50,242 bases of DNA from Microvirga tunisiensis (GCF_009296175.1 NZ_VOSK01000025.1:1-50242); one strand, 5' to 3'; shown: positions 1 to 7,798, counted from the first letter of the stretch. Program-made: numbers and translations. Notes: generated by a model not told the origin, from the letters alone.

Positions 1-1280
1 AGCTCGCGGACCTGGAGGAGCAGTCGGCTTCCATCACGGCGCGCTGGAAGGCCGAGAAGGACAAGCTCGGCACCGCGGCCGATCTCAAGAAGAAGCTCGA
101 GGAGATGCGCAACCAGCTCAGCCAGGCGCAGCGCAACGGCGATTGGGCGAAGGCGGGCGAACTCTCCTACGGGGTCATTCCGGGACTCGAGAAGCAGCTC
201 TCCGACGTCGAGGCCAAAGCTGATGGCGGCGGCCTGATGGAAGAGGCGGTGACGCCCGATCACGTGGCGGGCGTCGTCTCGCGCTGGACCGGCGTGCCCG
301 TCGACAAGATGCTCGAAGGCGAGCGCGAGAAGCTCTTGCACATGGAGCAGGATCTGGCCAAGCGCGTCGTCGGCCAGGCCGAGGCCGTCTCGGCTGTCTC
401 GACCGCCGTGCGCCGCGCCCGCGCCGGCCTGCAGGACCCGAACCGGCCCATCGGGTCGTTCATGTTCCTCGGCCCCACGGGCGTCGGCAAGACCGAGCTG
501 ACGAAGGCGCTGGCAAGCTTCCTGTTCGACGACGAGACGGCGCTCGTGCGCATCGACATGTCGGAATACATGGAGAAGCACTCGGTCGCCCGCCTCATCG
601 GCGCGCCTCCGGGCTATGTCGGCTACGAGGAGGGCGGCGCGCTCACCGAAGCGGTCCGCCGCAGGCCGTACCAGGTGGTCCTGTTCGACGAAATCGAGAA
701 GGCGCATCCGGACGTGTTCAACGTCCTGCTGCAGGTGCTCGACGACGGACGCCTCACGGACGGCCAAGGCCGCACCGTGGACTTCCGCAACACGCTCATC
801 ATCATGACGTCGAATCTCGGCGCCGAATATCTGGTGAACCAGCCCGAGGGCCAGGATACCGATGCGGTGCGGGAAGAAGTCATGGGCGTGGTGCGCTCGC
901 ATTTCCGGCCCGAGTTCCTCAACCGCGTGGACGAGATCATCCTGTTCCACCGGCTGAAGCGGAGCGAGATGGGCGCCATCGTGGACATCCAGATGCGCCG
1001 CCTGCAGAAGCTGCTGGAGGATCGCAAGATCGTGCTGCAGCTCGACGAGGAGGCGCGCAACTGGCTCGCCGACAAGGGCTACGACCCGGCTTACGGCGCA
1101 CGTCCCTTGAAGCGCGTGATCCAGAAGCACGTGCAGGATCCGCTGGCGGAACTGATTCTCGCCGGCGAGATCAGGGACGGCGAGACCGTGCCGGTGCATG
1201 CGGGCCCCATGGGCCTGATGATCGGCGACGTCACGGTGAGCGGCACGGAGCGTCCGCCGGAAGGCGTGCGGCTGAACTGA
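1..1280 (+). CDS. clpB: ATP-dependent chaperone ClpB, C-terminal half (5' end outside window)
   Basis: This is the disaggregase that threads aggregated proteins through a hexameric AAA+ ring together with DnaK. The frame is open from base 3, so the gene enters from the left, and about 425 of the usual 860-880 codons are here. The first ~75 residues are the end of the charged coiled-coil middle domain. NBD2 follows, with Walker A GPTGVGKT (471-494), Walker B VLFDEIEKAH (about 678-707), the TSNLGAEY sensor region and an FRPEFLNRVDEI segment, then the ClpB C-terminal D2-small domain. The stop at 1278-1280 is followed by a strong terminator. Heat or stress control is usual for the family, but its promoter lies outside the window. 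Identification is certain. Confidence 0.97.
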   Translation, partial: LADLEEQSASITARWKAEKDKLGTAADLKKKLEEMRNQLSQAQRNGDWAKAGELSYGVIPGLEKQLSDVEAKADGGGLMEEAVTPDHVAGVVSRWTGVPVDKMLEGEREKLLHMEQDLAKRVVGQAEAVSAVSTAVRRARAGLQDPNRPIGSFMFLGPTGVGKTELTKALASFLFDDETALVRIDMSEYMEKHSVARLIGAPPGYVGYEEGGALTEAVRRRPYQVVLFDEIEKAHPDVFNVLLQVLDDGRLTDGQGRTVDFRNTLIIMTSNLGAEYLVNQPEGQDTDAVREEVMGVVRSHFRPEFLNRVDEIILFHRLKRSEMGAIVDIQMRRLQKLLEDRKIVLQLDEEARNWLADKGYDPAYGARPLKRVIQKHVQDPLAELILAGEIRDGETVPVHAGPMGLMIGDVTVSGTERPPEGVRLN

Positions 1281-1307
1281 GCCGCACGCACGGAAGGACT
1301 CATGACA

Positions 1308-1342
1308 ATGGCCGGGCACAAAGCCCGGCCATTTTTGTTTTT
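1308..1342 (+). terminator. Rho-independent terminator of clpB
   Basis: A perfect 10-bp stem (1308-1317 with 1323-1332, loop ACAAA) is followed by a T-rich tract (1332-1342). It lies 28 bp after the clpB stop. Confidence 0.9.
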
Positions 1343-1355
1343 CACAGTATCTCCC

Positions 1356-1458
1356 GTGTCGTTTCCGGCCGTAGCGCAGCGGAGGGGAAGGAAATCCATC
1401 AAGCGCTGAGCATGCGAGTAGATCCCCTTCCCTCGCCTACGGCTCGCCGGGGATGACA
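1356..1458. repeat. Intergenic repeat family A, copy 1
   Basis: About 100-bp imperfect palindromic element. It opens with GTGTCGTTTCCGGCC and closes with GCCGGGGATGACAC, and its inner arms read GGAGGGGAAGG and GATCCCCTTCCC. The same layout recurs at seven other places in the window. Confidence 0.85.
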
Positions 1459-1465
1459 CCCGCCT

Positions 1466-1556
1466 GGTCATGGCCGGCCCTGTGCCGGCCATCCCGATAC
1501 GGAGAAGTAATGCGCCTTTCACATCGAGATCACCGGCGCGAGGCCGGTGATGACGT
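1466..1556. repeat. Intergenic repeat family C, copy 1
   Basis: Element made of two small hairpins, ATGGCCGGCC..GGCCAT at the left end and ATCACCGGCG..CCGGTGAT at the right end, separated by a spacer containing CATCGAGATC. It is sandwiched between two family A copies. Confidence 0.75.
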
Positions 1557-1562
1557 GAGAGG

Positions 1563-1659
1563 GTGTCATTCCCGACAGGACGCGAAGCGGACGGAAAGCG
1601 CCACGCCCTCAGCGCTACGGATCCCCTTCCCGGTTCTGCGAACCGCCGGGAACGACGAG
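1563..1659. repeat. Intergenic repeat family A, copy 2 (diverged)
   Basis: Diverged family A copy that keeps the GTGTCATTCCCG opening, the GATCCCCTTCCC inner arm and a CCGCCGGGAACGACG end. It ends just before the stop of the hibernation factor gene. Confidence 0.7.
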
Positions 1660-1675
1660 AAACGACAGTGTCGGA

Positions 1676-2116
1676 TTATTCAGCGGCGACGCGGTAGTCG
1701 CCCTCGTCATTGGCTGCCGGGAGGGCGCCTTCGTTGTTCCGCTCCCTGCGGCTTGGCGCCGTCGCTTCACGCAGGAGCATGTCCTTGTCGATGCGCTCGG
1801 CCTTGTCCTCGCGCAGCTCGCGCTTCGTCCGGCGAAGCTGCTTGGCCGTCTTCTGCAGCGCGGCGCGGAAGGCGGCATAGAGGTCCTTGTTCTTGGCCTC
1901 GCCGCTCATCATCTTGAGCGCGCCCATCTGCATGTTCACCGTGCAGCGATAGGTGATGCCCTCGCGCGTGACGTGCACGGACGCCGAGCTCAGATGGCCG
2001 AAATATTTTCCGGCGACCTGACGGATGTTGGTTTTCGCATAGTCGGGAAACATATCGCCCAGATCGACTGCCGAGCTTTGCACCAGGATGTTGGGTTCGG
2101 TGCTATCAGGTGTCAT
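1676..2116 (-). CDS. hpf: Ribosome hibernation/stationary-phase factor, HPF/RaiA (S30AE) family
   Basis: HPF/RaiA proteins bind the 30S decoding region and silence ribosomes in stationary phase or stress. The 146-residue product has the S30AE layout: an early beta strand (ILVQSSAVDLGD), a helix, beta strands with HVTREG and YRCTVNMQM, then DLYAAFRAALQKTAKQLRR. The tail is highly charged, and the C-terminal dimerisation domain of long HPF (about 190 aa) is absent. I chose ATG 2116 because GGAGG lies 6-8 bases upstream. An in-frame codon at 2158 would add 14 residues without a ribosome site. The gene converges on clpB across a repeat cluster. A generic S30AE protein is the only alternative I see. 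Confidence 0.85.
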   Translation of the reverse strand: MTPDSTEPNILVQSSAVDLGDMFPDYAKTNIRQVAGKYFGHLSSASVHVTREGITYRCTVNMQMGALKMMSGEAKNKDLYAAFRAALQKTAKQLRRTKRELREDKAERIDKDMLLREATAPSRRERNNEGALPAANDEGDYRVAAE

Positions 2117-2215
2117 TCGTTCCTCCGTTGGGGAAGGTTCGATGGCTAACGGCGGCACTCCGAGAAAGTTTCGACGTCAGGAAACAAAACCGACCTTGGC
2201 AAGGTTGTACGGGGT

Positions 2216-3322
2216 TCAGGGCCTGCGGTTATTCGGCGACACCTGCTCTCCCACATCGACGATGCGCACATCGATCGTTCGCGATCGGTTGTCCCGCAGC
2301 ACCTTCAGGGCGATGGTGTTGCCGACGCCTGTCTGCTCGAGCCTGTCCGTCAGGTCCGACAGGTGCCGCACGGGAGCATCCTCGACACCGATGATGACGT
2401 CGCCGATGATGCCCGCGCGCGGATCGACGCCGCGCAATCCAGCCTGATCCGCCGGCGAGCCCGGCACGACGCCTGCCACGATCACTCCATTCACGCCAAG
2501 CTGAGCCGCGAGCGTCTCGTCGCCCGCCAGGATCCCGATGCCTGGCGTCGGCACGCGACCGCTGCGGATCAGCTCCGGCACGACCCGGTTGACCACGTCG
2601 ACCGGGATGGCGAAGCCGATGCCCGCGTTGGTGCCGGAGGGCGAGAAGATCGCCGTGTTGACGCCGATGAGCCGCCCGGCGGAATCGAGCAGCGGGCCGC
2701 CGGAATTGCCCGGGTTGATCGCCGCGTCGGTCTGGATCACGTCGGCGACTTCGCGCCCGCCGCTGGTGGGCAGGCGGCGCTTGAGGGCGCTGATGATGCC
2801 GGTGGTGAGCGACTGGTCGAGACCGAACGGATTGCCGATGGCGTAGGCCGTCTGGCCCACCTTGAGATCGGCCGAGCTTCCCACCGCGACCGGCGCGGGC
2901 AATCCGCCCTGGCGCTGGACCCGCAGCACGGCGAGATCGTAGTTCGGTGCGCGTCCGACGACCTCGGCCGGAAGCACCTCTCCGGAGGCCAGCCGGACCA
3001 CGAACGAGGCGCCGTTCTCGACCACGTGGTGGTTCGTCACCACATGGCCTGCCGCGTCCCAGAGGAAGCCCGTGCCCGAGCCGGTCGGCTCGCCGCCCGC
3101 AGGCCCGCGCCCCGACAACCCGACCACCTGCACGACGGAAGGCGCCACCGTCTCGAAGACTCGGATCGTCGAACGCTCGTATTCGGAAAGGTCTCCGCGC
3201 GCCGCGACCGGCCGCGGCTCCCGGGCCGAGAAGAGATAGGTGTTCACGTAAGGCTGGAGCACGACGAGCGCGAGCAGCACCGCGATCACCAGCATCAACA
3301 CCCTTGCCGCCCGATCCCGCAT
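2216..3322 (-). CDS. Trypsin-like serine protease, DegP/DegS/HtrA family, single PDZ domain
   Basis: Envelope quality-control protease, 368 aa. An N-terminal membrane anchor (about residues 5-28) leads to a chymotrypsin-fold domain. The triad is visible as His99 (TNHHVV), Asp129 (NYDLAVL) and Ser207 (GNSGGPL). One PDZ domain spans roughly residues 255-355. One PDZ domain plus an uncleaved anchor resembles DegS-type proteins more than two-PDZ DegP. ATG 3322 has GGAGG at good spacing; a GTG at 3352 would add 10 residues. It is transcribed divergently from the DUF4142 gene, and both sides of the shared region carry near-consensus EcfG-type boxes (3353-3377 minus, 3413-3437 plus). Confidence 0.9.
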   Translation of the reverse strand: MRDRAARVLMLVIAVLLALVVLQPYVNTYLFSAREPRPVAARGDLSEYERSTIRVFETVAPSVVQVVGLSGRGPAGGEPTGSGTGFLWDAAGHVVTNHHVVENGASFVVRLASGEVLPAEVVGRAPNYDLAVLRVQRQGGLPAPVAVGSSADLKVGQTAYAIGNPFGLDQSLTTGIISALKRRLPTSGGREVADVIQTDAAINPGNSGGPLLDSAGRLIGVNTAIFSPSGTNAGIGFAIPVDVVNRVVPELIRSGRVPTPGIGILAGDETLAAQLGVNGVIVAGVVPGSPADQAGLRGVDPRAGIIGDVIIGVEDAPVRHLSDLTDRLEQTGVGNTIALKVLRDNRSRTIDVRIVDVGEQVSPNNRRP

Positions 3323-3352
3323 CTCGCCTCCGTCGTTCGCGCTCTGTCTCAC

Positions 3353-3377
3353 AACGGACGCGCTTGGCCGAAGTTCG
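3353..3377 (-). promoter_or_regulatory. Near-consensus EcfG-type stress promoter for the HtrA protease
   Basis: On the minus strand this reads CGAAC-N16-CGTT, one mismatch from GGAAC-N16/17-CGTT. It lies 31 bp upstream of the chosen ATG. The call rests on pattern and spacing only. Confidence 0.4.
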
Positions 3378-3412
3378 ACCCGACGAAGCTGAAGGTGGAG
3401 ACAGAGACGTCT

Positions 3413-3437
3413 CGAACCAAATTGTCCCGCAAACGTT
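3413..3437 (+). promoter_or_regulatory. Near-consensus EcfG-type stress promoter for the DUF4142 gene
   Basis: CGAAC (3413-3417), 16 bases, CGTT (3434-3437), with the same single mismatch as its divergent partner. It lies 33 bp before the start codon. Confidence 0.45.
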
Positions 3438-3469
3438 CGCCCTCACAACTCGTTCGCAGGAGAAACTTG

Positions 3470-4192
3470 ATGTCACGCCGCCTCGTGATTGCCGGCCTCA
3501 TGGCCGCTATCAGCCTTCCCGCCCTCGCCCAGCAGCAGAACCAGGCCATTCCCCAGTCCACCACGCCGCAGCCAGCCGAAACGCAGACCGATCCGGCGCT
3601 CGGCCAGAACGCGCAGCAGCGCCAGCAGCGGACGCAACAGGGCGGCGCGCCGCAGGATACGCAGACGCCCGCGCGCCAGGGCCAAGCCAGCACGCCGGCC
3701 GCCATGGGCCAGCAGCAATCGCAGGCCGACCGGCAGTACATCCAGCAGATGCTGGCGCTCAGCACCGTGTCGCTGCAGCAATCGAACTTCGCGCACAGCA
3801 AGGCTCAGAATCCGCGCGTGAAGCAGTTCGCGGAATTCGAGATCGCCGAGCAGAACCTGCTCACCGACATCATGCATTCCTTCGCCGATCCGAACGCGAC
3901 GGCCTCCACCACGCAGGGCGCGCAGCAATCCGCCGCGACGGCGCCCGAACTGCCGCAGAAGGACGCCCAGGCCATGGAGCGCCTGTCGAAAGCGCAGCCG
4001 GGCGCGGCCTTCGACAAGGACTATGTCGCCCTGCAGATCGAGGGGCACCAGCAATTGCTGACGCTCCAGGAGAGCCATCTGCAGCAGGCTTCCGGCAACC
4101 GCGAGATGGGGAACCTTGCCAAGCTCGCGCGCGGACAGATCAAGGAACATCTCGCGCTGCTGCAGGACATGCAGAAAGAGCTTGGCAAGTAA
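3470..4192 (+). CDS. DUF4142 domain-containing secreted protein
   Basis: 240-residue exported protein of unknown biochemical role. A signal peptide (MSRRLVIAGLMAAISLPALA, predicted cleavage after ALA) leads into about 80 residues very rich in Gln, Thr, Ala and Pro. A helical domain follows with DRQYIQQMLALSTVSLQQSNFA, RVKQFAEFEIAEQ and DKDYVALQIEGHQQLLTL, typical of DUF4142 (ferritin-like helical, periplasmic). ATG 3470 follows AGGAG (3458-3462) by 7 bases, and the longer upstream open frame lacks such a site. DUF4142 genes of alphaproteobacteria are often in the general stress regulon, which fits the EcfG-like box at 3413-3437. Confidence 0.85.
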   Translation: MSRRLVIAGLMAAISLPALAQQQNQAIPQSTTPQPAETQTDPALGQNAQQRQQRTQQGGAPQDTQTPARQGQASTPAAMGQQQSQADRQYIQQMLALSTVSLQQSNFAHSKAQNPRVKQFAEFEIAEQNLLTDIMHSFADPNATASTTQGAQQSAATAPELPQKDAQAMERLSKAQPGAAFDKDYVALQIEGHQQLLTLQESHLQQASGNREMGNLAKLARGQIKEHLALLQDMQKELGK

Positions 4193-4198
4193 GGAAAG

Positions 4199-4230
4199 CC
4201 GGCCCCGCTTTTTCACGGCTGCGGGGCCGG
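4199..4230. terminator. Stem-loop downstream of the DUF4142 gene, possible terminator
   Basis: A perfect 10-bp GC-rich stem (4199-4208 with 4221-4230), 6 bp past the stop. There is no T run after it on the plus strand, so termination is likely but not certain. Confidence 0.5.
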
Positions 4231-4260
4231 AACACCCGTCCTCGAAAGGACGTTGCCTTT

Positions 4261-4386
4261 GCGCATCGTGCGGACCCAGAGGGCCGCATCAGCGAAAAGA
4301 TGATCCGGTTTTCGGCACGATGCGCAAGTGAACGATGAGCATCGGATCGATCCCGAAAGTGGACCCCGCTTTCGGGTCCGATGCTC
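4261..4386. repeat. Intergenic repeat family D, copy 1 (two hairpins)
   Basis: The outer arms of the first hairpin are a perfect 11-bp inverted repeat (4261-4271 with 4315-4325, GCGCATCGTGC). The second hairpin pairs 4337-4346 with 4377-4386 (GAGCATCGGA) and contains an inner CCCGAAAG/CTTTCGGG arm. Related elements recur near 18.5, 20.6, 40.7, 49.6 and 50.0 kb. Confidence 0.8.
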
Positions 4387-4436
4387 GGAGGCGCAGGTCG
4401 AAGGACCTGCTTGAAACCCAAGAAGAGGAATAACCC

Positions 4437-5051
4437 ATGGCGCAAGACAAACGTGGCCGCCCCCCGGAGCCACCTGTCGACGAGGTGCTGAACGAAGTCA
4501 CCCAGGAAGAGACCGGCGACGATTTCGTTGCGGGCCCGACCCAGCGCAACGATGTCGGCAACACCAAGCGCGCGGCCGCGAAAGCCACCGGCATCATGGG
4601 TGCTTCGAAGAAGCTCGACCCGGATCTCGACATCGACCACGTGGACGACAATCGGCCGACGAGCGGCTCGAAGGCCGGCATCCACTCCTTCAAGGAAGTG
4701 CCGGAGGAGGAAGACGACGACGCCGGCTTCCAGATGTCGAACGAGGAGATCGCCGAGGGTGTGAACACGACCGCCGCCAAGAGCCCGGCGCCGCACGCCG
4801 CGCAGACCGAAGGCACGACGGGTCCGACCGGCATGAGCGGCGGCGCGACCTCCCGCGCCCGGGTCCCGGCGCCCGGCAATGCGGTGGACGTGCCCAAGGG
4901 CACCCTGGTGCGCGGCCATCCCACGGCGAGCCAGACCGGCGGACGCTCGACGTCCTCCACCGGCGACGAGAAGCCGCCGAAGCGCTCCGCCCGTGCCCAT
5001 AGCGGCCAGCAGCAGCGCCCGTTGTCCAAGGGCGGCAACGAGGAGCGGTGA
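4437..5051 (+). CDS. Hypothetical acidic, intrinsically disordered protein
   Basis: 204-residue protein that I do not recognise. It has no membrane segment or signal peptide. It is rich in Asp, Glu, Gly, Pro, Ser and Thr, with runs such as VPEEEDDDAGF, so it is probably disordered. A possible short ordered element is RNDVGNTKRAAAKATGIMG. The C-terminal part turns basic (RSARAHSGQQQRPLSKGG). The start is supported by GAAGAGGAATAACCC before ATG 4437. It sits alone between a family D repeat and a family A repeat. The gene looks real because third-position GC is high and there is a ribosome site, but no function can be assigned. Confidence 0.65.
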   Translation: MAQDKRGRPPEPPVDEVLNEVTQEETGDDFVAGPTQRNDVGNTKRAAAKATGIMGASKKLDPDLDIDHVDDNRPTSGSKAGIHSFKEVPEEEDDDAGFQMSNEEIAEGVNTTAAKSPAPHAAQTEGTTGPTGMSGGATSRARVPAPGNAVDVPKGTLVRGHPTASQTGGRSTSSTGDEKPPKRSARAHSGQQQRPLSKGGNEER

Positions 5052-5058
5052 CAGCTCC

Positions 5059-5165
5059 GTGTCGTTCCCGACCGGAGCGTAGGAGCGTAGCGGAGGGGAA
5101 GGGAATCCATCGGCGCTGAGCGGGTGGATGGATCCCCTTCCCGGCCTGCGGCCGCCGGGGATGAC
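5059..5165. repeat. Intergenic repeat family A, copy 3
   Basis: Starts GTGTCGTTCCCG and ends CGCCGGGGATGAC, with inner arms GGAGGGGAAGGGAATCCATC and GATCCCCTTCCC. It lies 8 bp after the preceding stop codon. Confidence 0.85.
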
Positions 5166-5299
5166 GCCACTGCATAGCTTCGGCGACCCCGCCGCATATC
5201 TGCCTCTACGGAAGGCGGAGTGACAGCGGCCCTCCTCCCGCTTTATGGAATGTTCAGCCAAACCGGCAGTGACGACATAAATCGGTCGAGGAAATGCTC

Positions 5300-6391
5300 A
5301 TGGATAGAAGAAAAGTTCTCAAAGGCGCGGGCTTGGCCGCCGCGGCAGGCGCCGTTGCGTCCCCGGCCATTGCGCAGGTGCAGCCCGAAATCCGCTGGCG
5401 CATGGCCTCGGCCTATCCGAAGAGCCTCGATACACTCTTCGGCGCGGGCGAGATGATCGCCAAGCGCGTGGCTCAAGCGACCGACAACAAGTTCCAGCTT
5501 CAGCCCTTCGCGGCAGGCGAGATCGTCGGCGCCCTCCAGACCCTCGATGCCACGCAGAACGGCACGGTCGAATGCTCCTACACCCTGTCGAGCTTCTTCA
5601 TCGGCAAGGATCCGACCTTCATGTTCGACACCTCGGTGCCGTGGGGCATGAACGTGCGCCAGCACAATGCCTGGATGTTCTATGGCGGCGGCCTTGAACT
5701 GATGCGCGAGTTCATGAAGGACTACAACGTGTTCCCGATCCCGGCCGGTCAGACGGGCGCGCAGATGGGCGGCTGGTTCCGCAAGGAGATCAAATCCATC
5801 GCCGACCTGCAGGGCCTCAAGATGCGCATCGCCGGCATGGGCGGCCAGATCATGCAGAAACTCGGCGTGGTGCCGCAGGTGCTGGGCGCCGGCGACATCT
5901 ATCCGGCGCTGGAGCGCGGCACCCTCGATGCGGTCGAGTTCTCGGGTCCGCACGACGACGAGAAGCTCGGCTTCGTGAAGGTCGCCCAGTACTACTACTA
6001 CCCGGGCTTCTGGGAAGGCGGCGCGCAGCCCTCGCTCTACGTGAACATGAACAAGTGGAACGAATTGCCTTCCAACTACAAGGCCATCCTCGAAGCGGCC
6101 TGCGCCGAAGCCAATGCCATGTGCGTGGCCAAATACGATGCGCAGAACGCCGATGCGATCCGCCGCCTCGTCGGCCAGGGCGTGCAGCTGCGTCCCTTCC
6201 CGCGCGACGTGATGGAGCAGAGCTACAAGGAGGCCTACAAGCTCTACGGCGAGATCGCTGCCTCCAACGCCAAGTTCAAGAAGGTGTACGATTCCTGGAA
6301 CGCCTTCCGCGAGAAGGAGCTGACCTGGTTCCGCATCGCCGAGCTGCCGTTCGACTATTTCGTCAACCAGCAGCAGGGCCAGCCCCGCTAA
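5300..6391 (+). CDS. TRAP transporter solute-binding protein, DctP/TakP type, Tat-exported
   Basis: Periplasmic receptor of a tripartite ATP-independent (TRAP) transporter, about 363 aa. The N-terminus DRRKVLKGAG followed by an Ala-rich stretch and AIAQ is a twin-arginine signal. The mature part begins IRWRMASAYPKSLDTLFGAG. It contains LKMRIAGMGGQIMQKLG, the family motif (R-x-x-G plus G-G) that salt-bridges carboxylate ligands, and ERGTLDAVEFSGPHDDEKLG, as in TakP-like 2-oxo-acid receptors. ATG 5300 is preferred over ATG 5294 because GAGG at 5288-5291 is then 8 bases away. No membrane partners (DctQ, DctM) lie nearby, so it is an orphan receptor here. Ligand unknown. Confidence 0.9.
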   Translation: MDRRKVLKGAGLAAAAGAVASPAIAQVQPEIRWRMASAYPKSLDTLFGAGEMIAKRVAQATDNKFQLQPFAAGEIVGALQTLDATQNGTVECSYTLSSFFIGKDPTFMFDTSVPWGMNVRQHNAWMFYGGGLELMREFMKDYNVFPIPAGQTGAQMGGWFRKEIKSIADLQGLKMRIAGMGGQIMQKLGVVPQVLGAGDIYPALERGTLDAVEFSGPHDDEKLGFVKVAQYYYYPGFWEGGAQPSLYVNMNKWNELPSNYKAILEAACAEANAMCVAKYDAQNADAIRRLVGQGVQLRPFPRDVMEQSYKEAYKLYGEIAASNAKFKKVYDSWNAFREKELTWFRIAELPFDYFVNQQQGQPR

Positions 6392-6412
6392 CGAGACCGA
6401 AACCGACACAAG

Positions 6413-6439
6413 CGGCGCCGAAAGGCGCCGTTTTCGTTT
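6413..6439 (+). terminator. Rho-independent terminator of the TRAP receptor gene
   Basis: Stem CGGCGCC (6413-6419), loop GAAA, stem GGCGCCG (6424-6430), then TTTTCGTTT. Confidence 0.9.
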
Positions 6440-6454
6440 GGGGATTCGGAGAGC

Positions 6455-6479
6455 GGATCGAAGCTTGGCCTGATGCGTT
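6455..6479 (+). promoter_or_regulatory. Near-consensus EcfG-type promoter for the small FPASDP protein
   Basis: GGATC (6455-6459), 16 bases, CGTT (6476-6479). This is one mismatch from GGAAC-N16-CGTT, 43 bp before the start codon. Confidence 0.35.
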
Positions 6480-6522
6480 GTCGTCTCAACGGGAGTTTGC
6501 AATCCAACACGGGAGACAGGTC

Positions 6523-6705
6523 ATGACGAACATGAACCGCGATCAGGACACTCCGCACGGCAAGGACGATCCTAAGGATACGCGCGACCGCAAGGACGAG
6601 AAGCAATCGGAGAACAACCGGAAGCACCAGGAGGATCTGCTCGACGAGGGCGTCGAGGAAACCTTCCCGGCGAGCGATCCGGTTTCCGTAAAAATATCGA
6701 AGTGA
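6523..6705 (+). CDS. Small charged protein with C-terminal FPASDP motif
   Basis: 60-residue hydrophilic protein. The first 40 residues are almost all Asp, Lys, Arg, Glu, Gln, Asn and His. It ends in DEGVEETFPASDPVSVKISK. The (D/E)-E-(S/T)-FPASDP signature is common in short alphaproteobacterial proteins of unknown function. GGAG lies about 8 bases before ATG 6523, and a near-consensus EcfG box (6455-6479) suggests stress control. Terminators lie on both sides, so it is monocistronic. Too short for domain assignment; existence is well supported by the motif, ribosome site and flanking terminators. Confidence 0.7.
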   Translation: MTNMNRDQDTPHGKDDPKDTRDRKDEKQSENNRKHQEDLLDEGVEETFPASDPVSVKISK

Positions 6706-6722
6706 ATCCAGTGTCGGGCGAG

Positions 6723-6750
6723 GCCCCGGAGCCGAGTTCCGGGGCTGTTT
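6723..6750. terminator. Terminator between convergent genes (small FPASDP gene / EamA permease)
   Basis: An 8-bp stem GCCCCGGA (6723-6730) with TCCGGGGC (6738-6745) is followed by TGTTT. It lies between converging reading frames and may serve both. Confidence 0.7.
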
Positions 6751-6755
6751 GCGTG

Positions 6756-7622
6756 TCAGTTCCGGCTTGCCACGGCGACCCCTAAGGCGGCGAGCGCCAT
6801 GCCGGCGAGCTGGATCGGGCTCAAGGTCTCGCCGAACAGCGCGAAGGCCATCAGCGCCGCGACCGGCGGCACCAGATAAAGCAGCGTCGCCACGCCCACG
6901 ACCGCGCCCTGGCGAATGAGAAAGAGCAGCAGGCCGATGGCGCCGATGGACAGCCCCAGCACGGCCCAGGCCATGGCACCGAGAAGCGGCAGGGTCAGGT
7001 CCATGTGCCCTTCCTCCGTCAGGAGCACGAGGGGCAGGGTCACGGCGGCCGCGCCGATATACTGGATGGCCGCATTGACGCGCAGATCGAGGGCGCTGCC
7101 GGTCCGCTTCTGCCAAATCGTCCCGAAGGTGATGGAGAGCATCCCGAGCAGGCAAATGCCGAGCGCCAGAGCCGGCACGCCGCCGGCCCCAAGCTTCGGC
7201 GCCACGACGAGCGCGGCTCCTAAGAAGCCGATCCCGATTCCGATCCAGCGCCCACGCGAGACCCGCTCCCCCAGGAGAGGCCCGGCCAGAAGTCCGGTCG
7301 CAAGCGGCTGAAGCCCGGCCACCAGGGCGGAGATCCCGGCAGGCAGCCCATGCTTCACCGACCAGAACACGCCGCCCAGATAGAGCCCGTGCAGGAGGAT
7401 TCCGGCGATCAGGCTGTTGCGCCAATCGTGCCAGTTGCGCGGCCAGGACACCCGGGCCACGGTGACGATCGCAACGAGGACGAGCGTTGCCAGCACGTAG
7501 CGGACGAGCAGAAAGGTCAGCGGCTCGGCATAGGGCGCCACGAACCGGGCTACGATGAACCCCGTCGCCCAGATGAGCACGAAGAGGGGCGGCGCAAGGC
7601 GAGCGAAGAGGGTCGGGTTCAT
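6756..7622 (-). CDS. DMT superfamily permease, EamA family
   Basis: Inner-membrane metabolite or drug exporter of the drug/metabolite transporter superfamily, about 288 aa with ten predicted transmembrane helices in two EamA repeats. The first repeat starts PPLFVLIWATGFIVARF and contains GLQPLATGLLAGPLLGE. The second contains ATLLYLVPPVAALMAFALFGE and ends with helix IQLAGMALAALGVAVA. The paired 'P..A...A..lfGE' ends are the usual EamA landmarks. I chose ATG 7622 (MNPTLFARLAPP); a GTG at 7658 would add 12 residues. Neither has a strong ribosome site. It is divergent from the YihY gene. Substrate cannot be inferred. Confidence 0.88.
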   Translation of the reverse strand: MNPTLFARLAPPLFVLIWATGFIVARFVAPYAEPLTFLLVRYVLATLVLVAIVTVARVSWPRNWHDWRNSLIAGILLHGLYLGGVFWSVKHGLPAGISALVAGLQPLATGLLAGPLLGERVSRGRWIGIGIGFLGAALVVAPKLGAGGVPALALGICLLGMLSITFGTIWQKRTGSALDLRVNAAIQYIGAAAVTLPLVLLTEEGHMDLTLPLLGAMAWAVLGLSIGAIGLLLFLIRQGAVVGVATLLYLVPPVAALMAFALFGETLSPIQLAGMALAALGVAVASRN

Positions 7623-7798
7623 GGCATCGGGAGCAGGATGGAGGCGGAAATGGGTCACTGGCTTGTAGGCCTTAACCTCGGCCTTTGTCGATTACGAAGC
7701 CTTAGTCCAAACGTCGATAGGATGGAGCAGGAGACAGGCGCCGGTTCCTTGCCCTCGGCTCTCGGCGCACCATCTCCAGCAGCCTGGAGACCCTTCTT

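Noticed and set aside
5243..6502. 419-codon open frame antisense to the TRAP receptor gene
   Set aside because: Shadow frame of a GC-rich gene. The product is His/Ala/Leu-rich with no family marks, and the plus-strand gene is unmistakable.
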